Source: an uncultured Lachnospiraceae bacterium
GTDB taxonomy: Bacteria; Bacillota; Clostridia; Lachnospirales; Lachnospiraceae
DNA length: 15,604 nucleotides
Direction of reading: 5' to 3'
Assembly (NCBI GenBank): GCA_910577655.1
Contig: CAJTOW010000040.1
Coordinates: forward strand, 1 to 15,604
The position numbers and the translations under genes are program-made. Under the pieces are notes generated by a model. The model worked only from the letters and a program-made list of their open reading frames with translations. It made no database searches and was not told where the DNA came from. This document shows, piece by piece, positions 6,152 to 13,510 of the stretch. How positions within the stretch are numbered: position 1 is the first letter of the stretch; the number at the start of each line of letters is the position of its first letter.

Positions 6152-7267
6152 TCAAAGCCTGGTCTGTCCGGGCTCTTCCATCAGCCACCGGACCGCATCC
6201 AGCATCTCTTCATCCGTCACGGTTCTGTCTACATAAGCCTCCCCGATCTCATGGAGAAGGATGAACCTTATCCTGCCGGAATCCATCTTCTTGTCATTCT
6301 TCGTAGCCGCCAGGATCTGTTCCGGCACCAGTCCGGTACCAGCCAGAGACACGGGAAGCCCGAACTGCTTCAGCGTATGAAGTATATCCGCCAGCTCCTC
6401 CTCCCGGATATATCCTCTCCGGAAAGAAATATAGGCAGCACCAGCACACCCCACGGCAACACACTGTCCGTGGAGCATCTGAAAGTTCATCAGCTTCTCC
6501 ACCCCATGCCCCAGAGTATGCCCAAAATTCAGAAGGGCCCTTGCCCCCTTCTCTGTGGGATCCTGCTCCACCACGTCCCGTTTGATCCGGTCACTCTCCA
6601 GAATCAGTTCCTCACAGACAGACAAATCCCGGGTAATGATTCTTCTTGAATGCTCCTTCATCCAATGATAATACTCCCGGTTCCTGATCAGACCGTGTTT
6701 CACGATCTCTCCCATCCCAGAGACCAGCTGCTCATCAGGAAGGGTATTTAAAACGGCTGTATTGATATAGACCAGGGAAGGCATGTGAAACGCCCCCACC
6801 ATATTCTTATAGGCGTCAAAATCCACACCGGTCTTGCCGCCGATGCTGCTGTCCACCTGGGACAGCAGGGTCGTAGGGATCTGGATAAAAGGAATCCCCC
6901 GAAGATAGGTAGCAGCTGTGAATCCGCAGAGATCCCCTACTACGCCTCCGCCAAGGGCTACCAGCATATCATTCCGGTCATAGCGGGCCTGAATGAGATA
7001 CTCATACAAGCTGCGTACCGTATCCAGATTCTTATGCTCCTCCCCCTCAGGAAAGGTGAAGGAATCCACCTGCCTGCAACTAAGCCGCAGTTGTTCTCTC
7101 ACTGACTCCAGATACAATGGAGCCACACAGCTGTCGGTTACAATACAGAGGCGTCTTTCCGCCACAAGAAGACGCGAGACCTCTGCTCCCAGCCTCTCAA
7201 AGGAGTTTTCCATCACAATATCATAGATCTCCCTGCCATCCTTGTGGACTGTCAGCCGGTTTGACAT
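6152..7267 (-). CDS. aroB: 3-dehydroquinate synthase
   Basis: The 371-residue enzyme converts DAHP to 3-dehydroquinate, the second step of the shikimate pathway, using NAD and a divalent metal. Visible signatures are the nucleotide-binding GGGVVGD (106-112), TTLLSQVDSSIGGKTGVD (132-149), the GMGEIVKHGLI block with metal ligand Glu187, NFGHTLGHGVE with His250, and LHGQCVAVG with His266. All three expected metal ligands are present, as are the active-site lysines in the GGKTG and EIVKHG blocks. The ATG at 7267 has an excellent AGGAGGAG site. The gene lies between sepF and lspA, an unusual place for an aromatic amino acid gene. It is separated from sepF by 93 bases that can form weak hairpins, so it may be partly independently expressed. 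Confidence 0.96.
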   Translation of the reverse strand: MSNRLTVHKDGREIYDIVMENSFERLGAEVSRLLVAERRLCIVTDSCVAPLYLESVREQLRLSCRQVDSFTFPEGEEHKNLDTVRSLYEYLIQARYDRNDMLVALGGGVVGDLCGFTAATYLRGIPFIQIPTTLLSQVDSSIGGKTGVDFDAYKNMVGAFHMPSLVYINTAVLNTLPDEQLVSGMGEIVKHGLIRNREYYHWMKEHSRRIITRDLSVCEELILESDRIKRDVVEQDPTEKGARALLNFGHTLGHGVEKLMNFQMLHGQCVAVGCAGAAYISFRRGYIREEELADILHTLKQFGLPVSLAGTGLVPEQILAATKNDKKMDSGRIRFILLHEIGEAYVDRTVTDEEMLDAVRWLMEEPGQTRL

Positions 7268-7360
7268 GTCATCTCCTCCTATATCCAGAATCCAGACACG
7301 TTCTGGGGCAACAGAAAAGGCGTTGCCGGCGCCTGCTTTTCGTACTGGATCAAACTATAG

Positions 7361-7855
7361 CTACAGCCGGATACTCCCGCCGGATACGTCCAGACTGCCG
7401 CTGGTCAGCATGTCCTGGAAATCCCCGGAAAGCTCCACGGACTCAGGTGTAGCGATAAATATATAATTGGAAATCTTCTGGAGATTCCCATGCATCGAAT
7501 AAGTGGAACCGCAGGTGAAATCAATGATCCGCTGCGCCAGCTCCATATGGATCCCCTCCATGTTCAACACAACCGCCTTTCCCTCCAGAAGATAATCACA
7601 GATCTCCCGGGCATCTTCAATGGTAGTGGGCTTCACTAAAGAAACCTCCATACCTCTCCGCATGGGAACCACCTTCGGTGATGGACGGGAGAAGAAACGC
7701 GGCTTGTCTTCCTCTTCCTCATATTCCTCTTCGTCCCGTGTATTATTATAACGAGGTTTTCTTGCTGGTCTTTCCTCGAAGTCATCTTCTTCCTCGAAGT
7801 AATCATCATCATCCGTCAAACGCATCGTATCGATCAGTTTGTTCAAAAGACCCAT
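7361..7855 (-). CDS. sepF: Cell division protein SepF
   Basis: The protein is 164 residues from the ATG at 7855, preceded by GGAGAG; a longer in-frame start at 7900 overlaps yggS and has no better site. The N-terminal amphipathic helix MGLLNKLIDTMRL is the membrane anchor of SepF. A very acidic linker follows (about 14-50, DDDD and EEEYEEEE runs), then the SepF core domain (about 68-145), with PTTIEDAREICDYLLEGKAV and the glycine-containing segment STYSMHGNLQKISNYIF. SepF polymerises into rings, bundles FtsZ and tethers it to the membrane. The gene follows yggS by 16 bases, as is common in Firmicutes and Actinobacteria. The tail after the core is Gly/Ser-rich and ends in SIRL. Confidence 0.95.
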   Translation of the reverse strand: MGLLNKLIDTMRLTDDDDYFEEEDDFEERPARKPRYNNTRDEEEYEEEEDKPRFFSRPSPKVVPMRRGMEVSLVKPTTIEDAREICDYLLEGKAVVLNMEGIHMELAQRIIDFTCGSTYSMHGNLQKISNYIFIATPESVELSGDFQDMLTSGSLDVSGGSIRL

Positions 7856-7871
7856 TCTTCTTCTCTCCAAT

Positions 7872-8561
7872 CTATCTGGCACCAAAAATACCGGTGCCAA
7901 CTCTAATCATAGTTGCGCCCTCTTCTATGGCAACCTCATAGTCACCAGTCATTCCCATTGAAAGGACGCCCATAATAACATTATCAATGTTTTTCCTGGC
8001 TATGTCAACCGATAATTCATTTAATTTCCGAAAAATCGCACGATTTTCCTCCGGATCCTCCACAAATGGGGCGATCGTCATCAGTCCGCGGATCCTGACA
8101 TTGGGAAACTGACAGATTTCCCGGACCGCATCTTCCACTTCCTCTGCAAAAAAGCCGAATTTGCTCTCCTCACGGGCCACATTGACCTCTAAAAGGATAT
8201 CCACGGTCCGTCCCTCTCTGGCCGCATCCTCCTGGATCTGCTTTGCAAGCCGCAGAGAATCCACCGAGTGGATCAGAGCTGTATGGGGAATCACCTGTCT
8301 CACTTTGTTGCGCTGCAGATGGCCGATCATATGAAACCGAACATCCTCCGGCATATCCGGCGCCTTGGCAATGATCTCCTGAACCTTGTTCTCACCAAAG
8401 GTGCGCTCTCCGCACCGGTAAGCCTCTTTAAGGTCCTCTAAAGGCTTGGTCTTGCTGACTGCGATCAGGGTAATCTCCTCTGGAGATCTGCCGCGTCGGG
8501 CGCAGGCCTCCTCAATTCTTTTATGTACTTCTTTCAGGTTTCCTTCAATATATGTATTCAT
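7872..8561 (-). CDS. yggS: YggS/PLPBP family pyridoxal phosphate homeostasis protein
   Basis: The 229-residue protein has the fold III (alanine racemase N-terminal-like) barrel. The cofactor lysine is Lys37 in ITLIAVSKTKP. Other family motifs are FGENKVQEI, FHMIGHLQRNKVR, IHSVDS, LEVNVAREESKFGF, the GLMTIAP strand and the C-terminal LSMGMTGDYEVAIEEGATMIRVGTGIFG, which contacts the phosphate. It binds PLP without known catalysis and balances vitamin B6 and amino acid pools; in several Gram-positives it sits beside sepF (as ylmE). The ATG at 8561 has a GAGGTGAG site and lies 28 bases after the HlyD-like gene. All key residues look intact. Confidence 0.94.
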   Translation of the reverse strand: MNTYIEGNLKEVHKRIEEACARRGRSPEEITLIAVSKTKPLEDLKEAYRCGERTFGENKVQEIIAKAPDMPEDVRFHMIGHLQRNKVRQVIPHTALIHSVDSLRLAKQIQEDAAREGRTVDILLEVNVAREESKFGFFAEEVEDAVREICQFPNVRIRGLMTIAPFVEDPEENRAIFRKLNELSVDIARKNIDNVIMGVLSMGMTGDYEVAIEEGATMIRVGTGIFGAR

Positions 8562-8589
8562 CTTCTCACCTCATTCTGGAATTTCCTGG

Positions 8590-9984
8590 TTACTGGTAGA
8601 TCAGTTCCCCTTCATACACGGTTTCCGCATTCAGGACAATATGGTCATATACATATAATCCGTAATCCATTCCCTTGCGGATGGTATAATACTCGTCGTT
8701 GGACTTGAGAATCTCGATCTGTTTGAACACAGCATATCCCTTGTTGATATTGTAGACGCCCTTTAGGGAGTCTGTCCGCCCAATCTGGTAGCGTTCGCTG
8801 GAATCCGGCTTCACGATATAATCTCCACTCTTTAAAGGAGCCTGGTCCCCCATATCAATGTAATAGTCTGTATCCGTGGAATAATAGATAGTAGCCGGGA
8901 CAAATTCCGCAGTAGTGCCCTCAGCAGAATATACCTCCTTGAGAAATCCAGTAGTGCTGCCTCCTGGCACCAGGTAGGAGACAGGTACCAGGTAAAACAT
9001 CTTGTCCGTCACTGCAGATACCGGTATCTTGAGTCCCTCCACCCGCTCCGAATCCACCTCAAAGGTGACAAAGCGTTCCGAGACAAACTGAACCATATAC
9101 TGGTCAAAATCCAGCTGTCCATAGGGCTTCCCGTCACTCCCGGTAATCATGGCAAAGTCAGCTGTGGTTTCCAGATCATTGGTATTAAAACGGACATTAA
9201 GCTGGCTTTTGCCGCCGTAACGCTCTATATCCTCCTGGCTCATGGGAAACACGATGCTCCAGTGATCGGAGCTAACCAGCTTATACACAGGAGCGTCCTT
9301 CTCGATCAGCTGTCCAGCCTTGGTGATGGCCTTGGCATAGCCGCTCCGGTCAAAGGAAGCTTCCGTGATCTGGGAAGGGGTCATGCCCTCATAGCCGTCA
9401 ATGGAATAGGATACCACACCAGACACAGGCGCCCGCACCTGCTGAAAGGTGATCCCTGTCTGTTCGATCAGCGCGTCCAGACTGCCCAGGGTGTTGAAGT
9501 TCACATATTCCAGAACCGCCGCCTCCAGGGTATGCTGCAGATCATATATCTCATCAAAGAGCCTGTCCGTGTAAGACAAGGAAAATGAGGAAAGCTGTCT
9601 TTTGATATCCGTCATATTGGCATCCGTCAGGGATGCGTTGGCATCCGGATTGTCTGCCAGAAAAGCGGCAAGACTTCCCGTCTGGTCGATGGAATAAATC
9701 CGTGTGCCGATAGCTGCCCGTTTCCCCTCCCGTACATAATAATTGATATAACCGGTATCCTCCGCAGTCTGTACCATCTCATCCCGGAGAATGATGCCTG
9801 TGTGCTGGCTGTCATTGACGATATTGCCCTCCACAACCTCATAGAACTGGACCTTCTCCTTCTTCATATAGGTATAAACGCTAAAAGCCAGATAGATAAA
9901 GATGATCGCGAAAATGATAATGCCTACATTCGTATTAAGTCTCCGGCGGTACCGGATAACCTTTTTGTTCTTTTTTTTCGCCAA
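8590..9984 (-). CDS. HlyD-like single-pass membrane adaptor protein
   Basis: The 464-residue protein starts with TTG at 9984, supported by GGGGAGGA upstream and no nearby ATG. It opens with a basic stretch (KKKNKKVIRYRRR), then one membrane segment (about 20-39, VGIIIFAIIFIYLAFSVYTY), so most of it is outside the membrane. A lipoyl/barrel-sandwich hybrid half-motif is seen near 182-200 (VRAPVSGVVSYSIDGYEG), plus a helical region (about 120-175). These features fit the HlyD/membrane-fusion superfamily, but no transporter or outer-membrane partner is encoded nearby, and the helical hairpin is short. A role in envelope biogenesis or division is suggested only by its position first in the yggS-sepF operon. 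It has a good promoter at 10024-10052. Function is unassigned. Confidence 0.8.
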   Translation of the reverse strand: MAKKKNKKVIRYRRRLNTNVGIIIFAIIFIYLAFSVYTYMKKEKVQFYEVVEGNIVNDSQHTGIILRDEMVQTAEDTGYINYYVREGKRAAIGTRIYSIDQTGSLAAFLADNPDANASLTDANMTDIKRQLSSFSLSYTDRLFDEIYDLQHTLEAAVLEYVNFNTLGSLDALIEQTGITFQQVRAPVSGVVSYSIDGYEGMTPSQITEASFDRSGYAKAITKAGQLIEKDAPVYKLVSSDHWSIVFPMSQEDIERYGGKSQLNVRFNTNDLETTADFAMITGSDGKPYGQLDFDQYMVQFVSERFVTFEVDSERVEGLKIPVSAVTDKMFYLVPVSYLVPGGSTTGFLKEVYSAEGTTAEFVPATIYYSTDTDYYIDMGDQAPLKSGDYIVKPDSSERYQIGRTDSLKGVYNINKGYAVFKQIEILKSNDEYYTIRKGMDYGLYVYDHIVLNAETVYEGELIYQ

Positions 9985-10023
9985 TAGAAAATCCTCCCCA
10001 AAGCATCCGTGGCCATCTTGCTA

Positions 10024-10052
10024 ATTATAAAAGGAAAGGGGAAAAAGCGCAA
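10024..10052 (-). promoter_or_regulatory. Promoter of the HlyD-like/yggS/sepF/aroB/lspA/rluD operon
   Basis: The minus strand reads TTGCGC (10047-10052), a 17-base pyrimidine-rich spacer, and TATAAT (10024-10029). Transcription would start near 10017 and give a leader of roughly 30 bases before the TTG start. It lies just downstream of the terminator at 10072-10101, consistent with the start of a new transcription unit. Confidence 0.75.
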
Positions 10053-10071
10053 GCAAAAATACTGACTTTAA

Positions 10072-10101
10072 AAAAAGAAGGCTGCTAATAGCCTTCTTTT
10101 T
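10072..10101 (-). terminator. Intrinsic terminator (bidirectional-looking)
   Basis: AAAAAGAAGGCT (10072-10083) pairs with AGCCTTCTTTTT (10090-10101) around the loop GCTAAT. On the minus strand the stem is followed by a run of T, so it ends the P-loop gene transcript about 70 bases after its stop codon. The T-run on the plus strand means it could also stop plus-strand transcripts. Confidence 0.88.
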
Positions 10102-10168
10102 GTATGATGTAATGGAAAAAACGTCAACGGCGCTTTCCTGAAATCAAAAGCTTATCCATGGGAAAGGC

Positions 10169-10588
10169 TTACAAAGAGACAATGATGTCCTTCTGAACTG
10201 CTTCCGGCATCTCGTGTGCATCCATGGAAATGCTCAAAACAAAGGTAAGACTGTATTTTTCTCCGATCCTTTCCAGAGCAGCGACTGTCCCGGAAATATC
10301 TTCGCCCTCCAGGCATGCCAGTTTCAGGAAACTATCCAAATACATCGTCTCAATATCGCGATCCTGGGAAACGATCCCGCAGATAAAGCCGATAAAGCCC
10401 TCTCCGCTGGTAATGGGGTATTCGTTCACATTGATCAAACGAATCCGGTTGTTCAGTTCATACATATGTTTGGAGCTTTTATCCAAGTAAACAATCGAAC
10501 CATTCGCTTCTTTGATAGCGGCATTCGCCATATCTAACAGATGCTTGGTTTTTCCTTTTCCCTTATTGCCTGCGATAATCTGCACCAT
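10169..10588 (-). CDS. Small P-loop NTPase-like protein of unknown function
   Basis: The product is 139 residues from the ATG at 10588, which has GGAGGAG upstream; the reading frame extends to 10660, but that would place the start on top of the promoter. It begins MVQIIAGNKGKGKTKHLLDMA, a clear Walker A (GNKGKGKT, residues 7-14) at the extreme N-terminus. A Walker B-like strand, IETMYLDSF, follows around residues 82-90. There is no membrane segment or signal peptide. It ends at the last strand and helix, so it is about the smallest size for a P-loop fold. Similar clostridial proteins are sometimes labelled PilT-like by automatic pipelines, but I see no secretion ATPase domains. It is transcribed alone, between a cell-wall operon and the sepF operon. 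Function is unknown. Confidence 0.8.
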   Translation of the reverse strand: MVQIIAGNKGKGKTKHLLDMANAAIKEANGSIVYLDKSSKHMYELNNRIRLINVNEYPITSGEGFIGFICGIVSQDRDIETMYLDSFLKLACLEGEDISGTVAALERIGEKYSLTFVLSISMDAHEMPEAVQKDIIVSL

Positions 10589-10659
10589 AACAGTCTCCTC
10601 CTTGGGTTTATTTGATATCGTAACTAATTTGTATAAAAAAGTGATATAAATATATTTCA

Positions 10660-10688
10660 ATTATAGTACAAATCCATAAAATAAGCAA
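10660..10688 (-). promoter_or_regulatory. Promoter of the small P-loop gene
   Basis: The minus strand reads TTGCTT (10683-10688), a 17-base spacer, and TATAAT (10660-10665). The predicted start near 10653 gives an AT-rich leader of about 65 bases before the ATG at 10588. The promoter lies immediately downstream of the carboxypeptidase stop codon. Confidence 0.8.
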
Positions 10689-10691
10689 TCA

Positions 10692-11672
10692 CTAATTGAC
10701 AACTTTCTGAATTATATTTGTCATTTCATCATATAGCTGGTTCCGGTTTGCGGATTTCATAATGATGGAAATATATTCATGCTGCTCCTGGTCTAAGCTT
10801 CCCATGATCAGACAGCTGCCTGCGGCATTGGTGGTGCCGGTCTTGCCGCCAATGGCCAGAAGACCTTCCGGCATGGCAACATCACCGTTTATGTATTTAT
10901 TGCTGTTCTTCCAGGTCTGCTCCTTTGGGTTTCCATCCGGGTCCGTGTAGCGGGCCGTGTAGGAGGGGGCCCCGATCAGGGAACGGAAAACCGGTTCCTT
11001 CAGTGCTTCCTGAAAGATCAGATACAGATCATAAGCGGTTGTATAATGGTTCTCGTCGTGAAGTCCGTGAGGATTGGTAAAATGTGTATCCGTAGCGCCA
11101 AGCCTGTGAGCCTCCGCATTCATCAGATCACTGAAGGCCTCAATACTTCCGGAAATATGAACCGCAATGGCCGCACCTGCATCATTGCCGGAGGGCAGCA
11201 TCAGCCCATAGAGAAGCTGCTCCAGAGTCAGCGTATCCCCGGGATTGATCTTGCACAAGGAAGCGCCAGCTTCTGTAATGACAGCCTCCTCTCCCACGGT
11301 CACCACATCCGACAGATTACCATAGCGGATCGCCACCAGGGCTGTAAGAACCTTGGTCATGCTTGCCGGATAAAGCCGCTCCATGGCATTCTTCTGGAGA
11401 ACCACCTTCTGGGAGTCCAGGGAAAAGACTGCGGCAGCTTCCGCCTCCACCTGGCTGTCCGGGCCTGCTTCACCCCCATAGATTACACAAAGCTCATGGG
11501 AAAAGGTATCCACCTGCTGATCCTGCCCGGAGGATTCCAGAATCCGCTGCCAGACCGCGTCCTCCCGCTCCGAAAAGTCCGTCTCCTTGTGCTCTGCTTC
11601 TGTATGGGCACATCCTGCCACAGTCAGAAAGACTGCAAGTATGACGGCCATCATGCACTTATTCCTGTTCAA
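10692..11672 (-). CDS. Lipoprotein D-alanyl-D-alanine carboxypeptidase (S11 family)
   Basis: The 326-residue product starts with TTG at 11672, with AGGAG seven bases upstream; a later ATG at 11654 has no such site. The N-terminus MNRNKCMMAVILAVFLTVAGC is a lipoprotein signal peptide with a lipobox ending at Cys21. The penicillin-binding motifs are complete: SMTK (104-107), SGN (161-163) and KTG (277-279). It trims the terminal D-Ala from peptidoglycan stem peptides outside the membrane. It lacks the C-terminal amphipathic anchor and extra domain of typical DacA (PBP5), so the lipid anchor appears to replace it; maturation would need LspA (5599-6120). The mgsA-like stop codon overlaps its ribosome binding site region, implying an operon. 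Confidence 0.92.
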   Translation of the reverse strand: MNRNKCMMAVILAVFLTVAGCAHTEAEHKETDFSEREDAVWQRILESSGQDQQVDTFSHELCVIYGGEAGPDSQVEAEAAAVFSLDSQKVVLQKNAMERLYPASMTKVLTALVAIRYGNLSDVVTVGEEAVITEAGASLCKINPGDTLTLEQLLYGLMLPSGNDAGAAIAVHISGSIEAFSDLMNAEAHRLGATDTHFTNPHGLHDENHYTTAYDLYLIFQEALKEPVFRSLIGAPSYTARYTDPDGNPKEQTWKNSNKYINGDVAMPEGLLAIGGKTGTTNAAGSCLIMGSLDQEQHEYISIIMKSANRNQLYDEMTNIIQKVVN

Positions 11673-11681
11673 ACTGTTCTC

Positions 11682-12077
11682 CTATCGATAGATCTCACGC
11701 CACTCCAGATCTCCCCGGTCCAGGGCCTTGATCAGAAGCTCTGCCGTAGCCAGATTTGTCGCAAACGGAATATTGTAAATATCACACAGCTTTACTACAT
11801 TGTTCACATCCGGTTCATGGGACTTGGGTGTCAGCGGATCCCTGAGAAAGATCACAAGATCCATCTCGTTGTGCTCGATCTGGGCAGCGATCTGCTGCTG
11901 GCCGCCCAGGTGGCCTGCCAGATATTTGTGGACATTGAGATTGGTCACTTCTTCGATAAGTCTTCCCGTAGTGCCCGTAGCGAACAGCTCATGTTTATTC
12001 AATATCCCCCGGTAGGCAATGCAGAAATTCTGCATCAGCTTCTTCTTGGAATCATGTGCAATCAAGCCTATATTCAT
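11682..12077 (-). CDS. mgsA: Methylglyoxal synthase-like protein with altered active site
   Basis: The 131-residue protein is homologous over its full length to methylglyoxal synthase, which turns dihydroxyacetone phosphate into methylglyoxal and phosphate. Matching residues are His8-Asp9 (E. coli His19-Asp20), Lys12 (Lys23), the phosphate loop ATGTTG (33-38), Asp80 (Asp91), His87 (His98) and Asp90 (Asp101). However, the GGDQQ motif that holds the catalytic base Asp71 reads GGQQQ here (Gln60), and Ser65 is Ala54. I checked the codons: CAG CAG CAG follow the two glycines. Synthase activity is therefore doubtful; phosphate binding may persist. The gene lies between rodA and the carboxypeptidase, with AGGAGGAG before the ATG at 12077. 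Automatic annotation would call it mgsA; the symbol is given for homology, not proven activity. Confidence 0.85.
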   Translation of the reverse strand: MNIGLIAHDSKKKLMQNFCIAYRGILNKHELFATGTTGRLIEEVTNLNVHKYLAGHLGGQQQIAAQIEHNEMDLVIFLRDPLTPKSHEPDVNNVVKLCDIYNIPFATNLATAELLIKALDRGDLEWREIYR

Positions 12078-12101
12078 ACGTATCTCCTCCTTGTAATTGT
12101 A

Positions 12102-13223
12102 TCAGTTGCTGAGTTTTCTTTGTAGTCCAACATTCATAGCCAGTCCGATCCCGATATAAATACTGATCAGGGAACTCACTCCATAGCTGACAAAGGGAAG
12201 CGGCAGTCCTGTATTGGGGAATACCCCGGTAGCTACTGCTATATTGGCAAAACTTTGAAATGCGATAAGAGCCGCCATCCCGGTACAGATCAGGGTTCCG
12301 GCCAGGTCCCTGGCCCTGGCTGCCATCAGCAGGCATTCATAGGTGATCAGGGCGATCAGAAGAATCACACCGACGCATCCGACAAAGCCCAGCTCCTCAC
12401 CGATCACCGCAAAGATGAAATCGGTCTGCTCCTCCGAGAGAAAATTGCCGTTCTTCACGGAGGCAAGGGTATTGTTGTTGAGCCCCTTTCCGTGGAGCAT
12501 CCCGGAGCCGATCGCCATGATGGAGTTGTCCTGCTGGAGATTGGCCTCTGCGTACTTCTCCGGATTGATGAAGGCAAGGATCCTTCTGACCTGATAGCCC
12601 TCCAGAAAAGGAACCATATCATACTGTGTCAGATAGATCATGAGGATCCCACAAGGCACGGCCACAGCCATGGATCCGAAGATCCACTTGTAGCTTAAGC
12701 CGGCCACAAACAGCATGCAGAGGAAAACAAACATGGCTACAAGCCCTGTGGACAGATCCGGTTCTTTGAAAATAAGCAAAAACAGAACAAAGAACAAGGC
12801 CCCGGCGATAGCCAGCACCCCGATCCGGTTTATCTTCTCCTGGTATTTGCTGAAATACCAGGCAAAGAAGGCGATCAGGCCGATCTTGACAAATTCCGAC
12901 GGCTGGATCTGGCCGATCCCCGGAAGCTTCAGCCACCGGGTGGCATTATTCACCCGCTCGCCGAATAGAATAACAGCAACCAGGCTCCCAGCACAGACCG
13001 TATAGGTGAGCATCCCCAGAGACAGGATCCTGTGGTAGTCCAGAAGAGACAAAAACAGCACAATGGAGAAACCGACAATGATTCCCATGACCTGCTTTCC
13101 CACATAAGTCATATCCTGGTTGGTGGCGCTTCTGATTACCATGATTCCCAGTAAATTCAGCATCAAAACATAAAGCACCAGCCGGATGTTGTATTTTTTG
13201 AAGTTATAATCCAGAAGCATCAT
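12102..13223 (-). CDS. rodA: RodA/FtsW/SpoVE family SEDS peptidoglycan glycosyltransferase
   Basis: The 373-residue polytopic membrane protein has about ten hydrophobic segments. SEDS signatures are IQPSEFVKIGLI (106-117), KEPDLSTGLV (153-162), EEQTDFIFAVIGEELGF (264-280, containing the Asp expected at the catalytic site, Asp268) and NTGLPLPFVSYGVSSL (337-352). It polymerises lipid II glycan strands and works with a class B penicillin-binding protein. The PBP2 gene in the same operon and the MinE overlap favour the elongation enzyme RodA over FtsW or SpoVE, although sequence alone separates them poorly. The ATG at 13223 overlaps the minE stop in ATGA, suggesting translational coupling; GAGGA lies just upstream. 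Confidence 0.92.
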   Translation of the reverse strand: MMLLDYNFKKYNIRLVLYVLMLNLLGIMVIRSATNQDMTYVGKQVMGIIVGFSIVLFLSLLDYHRILSLGMLTYTVCAGSLVAVILFGERVNNATRWLKLPGIGQIQPSEFVKIGLIAFFAWYFSKYQEKINRIGVLAIAGALFFVLFLLIFKEPDLSTGLVAMFVFLCMLFVAGLSYKWIFGSMAVAVPCGILMIYLTQYDMVPFLEGYQVRRILAFINPEKYAEANLQQDNSIMAIGSGMLHGKGLNNNTLASVKNGNFLSEEQTDFIFAVIGEELGFVGCVGVILLIALITYECLLMAARARDLAGTLICTGMAALIAFQSFANIAVATGVFPNTGLPLPFVSYGVSSLISIYIGIGLAMNVGLQRKLSN

Positions 13224-13498
13224 TCATTCCTCGTATTGTGAAGGTATAAAATCGGAATCCGGGCAGACAAAACCGGGATCCGGTCGCTGGCTCCCGCAGA
13301 TTCATTCCGGGCCAGACTGATATCAATGGCCATGGGGTCGAATTCTGCATACCGGGAAAGAACCTTTGCAAAATCTTCCCGGATAGACTCCACGATCCCG
13401 GGCCGACACCCCATCTCGTCGGAAACCAGAAGCAGTTTCAGGCGGTTTCTCGCGATCCGGCCGGAGTTCTTCCTGTAAAACCAGAATACCTGTCTCAT
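13220..13498 (-). CDS. minE: Cell division topological specificity factor MinE
   Basis: The 92-residue protein has the MinE pattern: an N-terminal basic amphipathic region, then RIARNRLKLLLVSDEMGCRP (14-33), which is the MinD-contacting segment, and the dimerisation domain (ESIREDFAKVLSRYAEFDP, then IDISLARNE and a final SARIPI strand). MinE stimulates the MinD ATPase and drives pole-to-pole oscillation of MinCD, restricting FtsZ rings to midcell. Its start at 13498 has AGGAGG overlapping the minD stop, and its stop overlaps the rodA start. Having MinE instead of DivIVA/MinJ control is characteristic of many Clostridia and unlike Bacillus. Confidence 0.95.
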   Translation of the reverse strand: MRQVFWFYRKNSGRIARNRLKLLLVSDEMGCRPGIVESIREDFAKVLSRYAEFDPMAIDISLARNESAGASDRIPVLSARIPILYLHNTRNE

Positions 13499-13510
13499 AC
13501 CTCTGACCTC

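Noticed and set aside
7280..7355. Terminator between sepF and aroB
   Set aside because: The possible stems are only 4-6 base pairs and the T-run is interrupted; too weak to call.
11046..12125. Plus-strand open frame of 359 codons opposite the carboxypeptidase and mgsA-like genes
   Set aside because: The two minus-strand genes have full family motifs; the opposite frame has none.
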